NCBI GenBank assembly: GCA_050302175.1
Contig: JBNLAN010000001.1
Span: forward strand, 1 to 8,656
Direction of reading: 5' to 3'
Length of the DNA stretch: 8,656 nt
Origin: JBNLAN01 sp050302175
GTDB lineage: Bacteria; Pseudomonadota; Zetaproteobacteria; Mariprofundales; Mariprofundaceae
Translations under genes and position numbers: made by a program
Notes under the pieces: generated by a model
What the model saw: the letters and a program-made list of their open reading frames with translations, nothing else
Databases searched by the model: none
Told to the model about the DNA's origin: nothing
Shown here: in pieces, positions 5,499-8,656 of the stretch
Position numbering within the stretch: position 1 is the stretch's first letter
Layout of the letters: every line of letters begins with the position of its first letter

Positions 5499-5870
5499 AT
5501 GCCGACAATTAACCAGTTGATCCGTAAAGGTCGTCAGGACAAGCGCAAGCGCAACATGGTGCCTGCGCTGGATGCCTGCCCGCAACGCCGTGGTGTTTGC
5601 ACCCGCGTATATACCACTACCCCGAAGAAGCCGAACTCGGCGCTTCGTAAGGTCGCACGTGTGCGTTTGACGAACGGTCAGGAAGTTACGGCATATATTC
5701 CTGGCGAAGGCCATAAGCTGCAGGAGCACTCGGTTGTGCTGATTCGCGGCGGCCGTGTAAAGGATTTGCCTGGTGTTCGTTACCATATTCTTCGTGGCGT
5801 ACTGGATACCACTGGTGTCGAAGGCCGTAAGCAGGCCCGCTCCAAGTACGGCGCGAAGCGTCCGAAGTAA
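5499..5870 (+). CDS. rpsL: 30S ribosomal protein S12
   Basis: S12 lies at the decoding centre of the small subunit and helps control accuracy of tRNA selection. The 123-residue length is typical. Family landmarks include MPTINQLIRKG at the start, CPQRRGVCTRVYTTTPKKPNSALRK (27-51) and GGRVKDLPGVRYH (84-96). K43 and K88, the sites of classic streptomycin-resistance substitutions, are both the sensitive wild-type residues. D89 is the aspartate that is beta-methylthiolated in E. coli. A GAGG ribosome binding site ends 5 nt before the ATG. It is the first gene of the str operon and is followed by rpsG after 18 nt. Confidence 0.98.
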   Translation: MPTINQLIRKGRQDKRKRNMVPALDACPQRRGVCTRVYTTTPKKPNSALRKVARVRLTNGQEVTAYIPGEGHKLQEHSVVLIRGGRVKDLPGVRYHILRGVLDTTGVEGRKQARSKYGAKRPK

Positions 5871-5888
5871 GTTCGAGGAGTTTAGGTT

Positions 5889-6359
5889 ATGCCACGTAAA
5901 GGACCACCAAGCCGTCGCCCGATTATTCCTGATGCCAAGTTCGGGGATGTGCTGGTTTCGCGCGTAGTGAACAAGATCATGCTGGACGGCAAAAAGACCG
6001 TGGCTGAGGATATTGTTTACGGCGCTATGGAGCTGGCTGCCTCGCGCCTGAAAGGCGAGCCGCTGAAGACTCTGCATGATGCCATTGACGCTGTGCGTCC
6101 GATGGTGGAAGTGAAATCCCGCCGTGTGGGTGGTGCAACCTATCAGGTGCCGATCGAAGTTTCTGATCGTCGCCAGACCGCGCTGGCCGTTCGCTGGCTG
6201 GTTGAGTATGCGCGCGGTCGTTCAGAGCACACCATGGCCGAACGTCTGGGTAATGAGATTAGTGATGCGCTGCAGGAACGCGGTGGCGCATTCAAGAAGC
6301 GTGATGAAACCCATCGTATGGCGGAAGCCAACAAGGCGTTCTCACACTTCCGTTGGTAG
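5889..6359 (+). CDS. rpsG: 30S ribosomal protein S7
   Basis: S7 is a primary 16S rRNA-binding protein that nucleates assembly of the 30S head and contacts the E site. At 156 residues it has the common bacterial length, beginning MPRKGPPSRRPI and ending NKAFSHFRW. The SRRVGGATYQVPIEV segment (about 77-91), which includes the start of the exposed beta hairpin region, and HTMAERLGNEI are conserved. A GAGGAG ribosome binding site (5875-5880) is 8 nt from the ATG. In E. coli S7 represses its own operon by binding the long rpsL-rpsG spacer; that spacer is only 18 nt here, so any feedback control must use another site. Confidence 0.98.
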   Translation: MPRKGPPSRRPIIPDAKFGDVLVSRVVNKIMLDGKKTVAEDIVYGAMELAASRLKGEPLKTLHDAIDAVRPMVEVKSRRVGGATYQVPIEVSDRRQTALAVRWLVEYARGRSEHTMAERLGNEISDALQERGGAFKKRDETHRMAEANKAFSHFRW

Positions 6360-6425
6360 TTTGATTTAGTTAGAAGATTTTAGTTTTTATTTGTTCTAAA
6401 GAGTTGTGAAGAGGAGTAGCTGACA
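6360..6425 (+). other. AT-rich rpsG-fusA intercistronic spacer
   Basis: This 66-nt spacer has about 29% GC, much lower than its surroundings. TTAGAA (6370-6375) can pair with TTCTAA (6394-6399) around an 18-nt loop that contains a T-rich stretch, forming only a weak stem. GAGGAG (6411-6416) is the fusA ribosome binding site. No promoter-like pair of hexamers or terminator is convincing. It may be an unstructured, ribosome-accessible leader or hold a regulatory site. Confidence 0.4.
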
Positions 6426-8504
<2,079 letters not shown>

Positions 8505-8515
8505 GGAGAGGCAGA

Positions 8516-8656
8516 ATGGCAAAGGAAAAATTTGAGCGTAACAAGCCGCACGTAAACATTGGCACGATTGGTCACGTTGACCATGGCAAGACGACGTTGA
8601 CAGCGGCGATCACGAAGGTTCTGTCTGAGACGGGTCAGGCGACATTTAAGGATTAC
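8516..8656 (+). CDS. tuf: Translation elongation factor Tu (5' end, truncated by the window)
   Basis: EF-Tu carries aminoacyl-tRNA to the ribosomal A site in a GTP-dependent way. Only the first 47 codons are present; the reading frame is open to the window edge. The start MAKEKFERNKPHVNIGTIGH is the classic bacterial EF-Tu N-terminus, and the P-loop GHVDHGKT lies at 19-26. AAGGAGAG (8503-8510) overlaps the fusA stop and lies 5 nt before the ATG. Proteobacteria often carry a second tuf copy elsewhere; this cannot be judged here. Confidence 0.97.
   Translation, partial: MAKEKFERNKPHVNIGTIGHVDHGKTTLTAAITKVLSETGQATFKDY

Noticed and set aside
5499..5870. Possible streptomycin-resistance allele of rpsL
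   Set aside because: K43 and K88 are both the sensitive-type residues, so no known resistance substitution is present.
4809..6077. 422-codon minus-strand frame crossing the end of pntB, the exported-protein gene, the terminator, rpsL and the start of rpsG
   Set aside because: It runs through a strong terminator and a promoter region and opposes several well-supported genes. Its composition is typical of a shadow frame.

Overview
The window looks like core chromosome of a Gram-negative proteobacterium with moderately high GC. The three-subunit transhydrogenase, the short folB-folK pair, a CHCC zinc-finger microprotein and the str operon order rpsL-rpsG-fusA-tuf all fit this. A Zetaproteobacterium or a gammaproteobacterium-like lineage is my best guess, but I cannot prove it without a database search. 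There are no signs of mobile elements, CRISPR, phage or recent transfer. Nearly all of the DNA is coding, and I see no rRNA or tRNA gene.

Layout. Positions 4-741 carry rlmB (23S rRNA 2'-O-methyltransferase). Converging on it, with only 2 bp between the stop codons, is a 54-codon minus-strand gene (744-908) for a small CHCC-type zinc-finger protein. A divergent intergenic region (909-1036) carries a good minus-strand promoter and, on the plus strand, a hairpin that abuts the Shine-Dalgarno sequence of folB. folB and folK (1037-1848) overlap by one base and encode two consecutive steps of pterin synthesis for folate. After a 145-bp gap with a perfect -10 box comes the pntAA-pntAB-pntB operon (1994-4884), the split form of proton-translocating NAD(P) transhydrogenase. 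It is followed 20 nt later by an unrecognised small exported protein with two glycine-zipper segments (4905-5279). A strong intrinsic terminator at 5303-5329 closes this unit.

The str operon then starts from its own promoter (TTGACA, 17 bp, TATGGT, GC-rich discriminator; 5404-5432), with a short leader. It runs rpsL (S12), rpsG (S7), fusA (EF-G) and the first 47 codons of tuf (EF-Tu), which continues beyond the window. These genes serve translation: two 30S proteins and the two main elongation GTPases. The rpsL-rpsG gap is only 18 nt, too short for the S7-binding intercistronic element known from E. coli, whereas the rpsG-fusA gap is a 66-nt AT-rich stretch.

Most of the window is ordinary housekeeping DNA. 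The parts that deserve a second look are the glycine-zipper protein attached to the pnt operon, the zinc-finger microgene, the folB leader hairpin, the glycine-rich repeat in PntB, and the altered spacing in the str operon. I saw no evidence for a wholly new multi-gene system.
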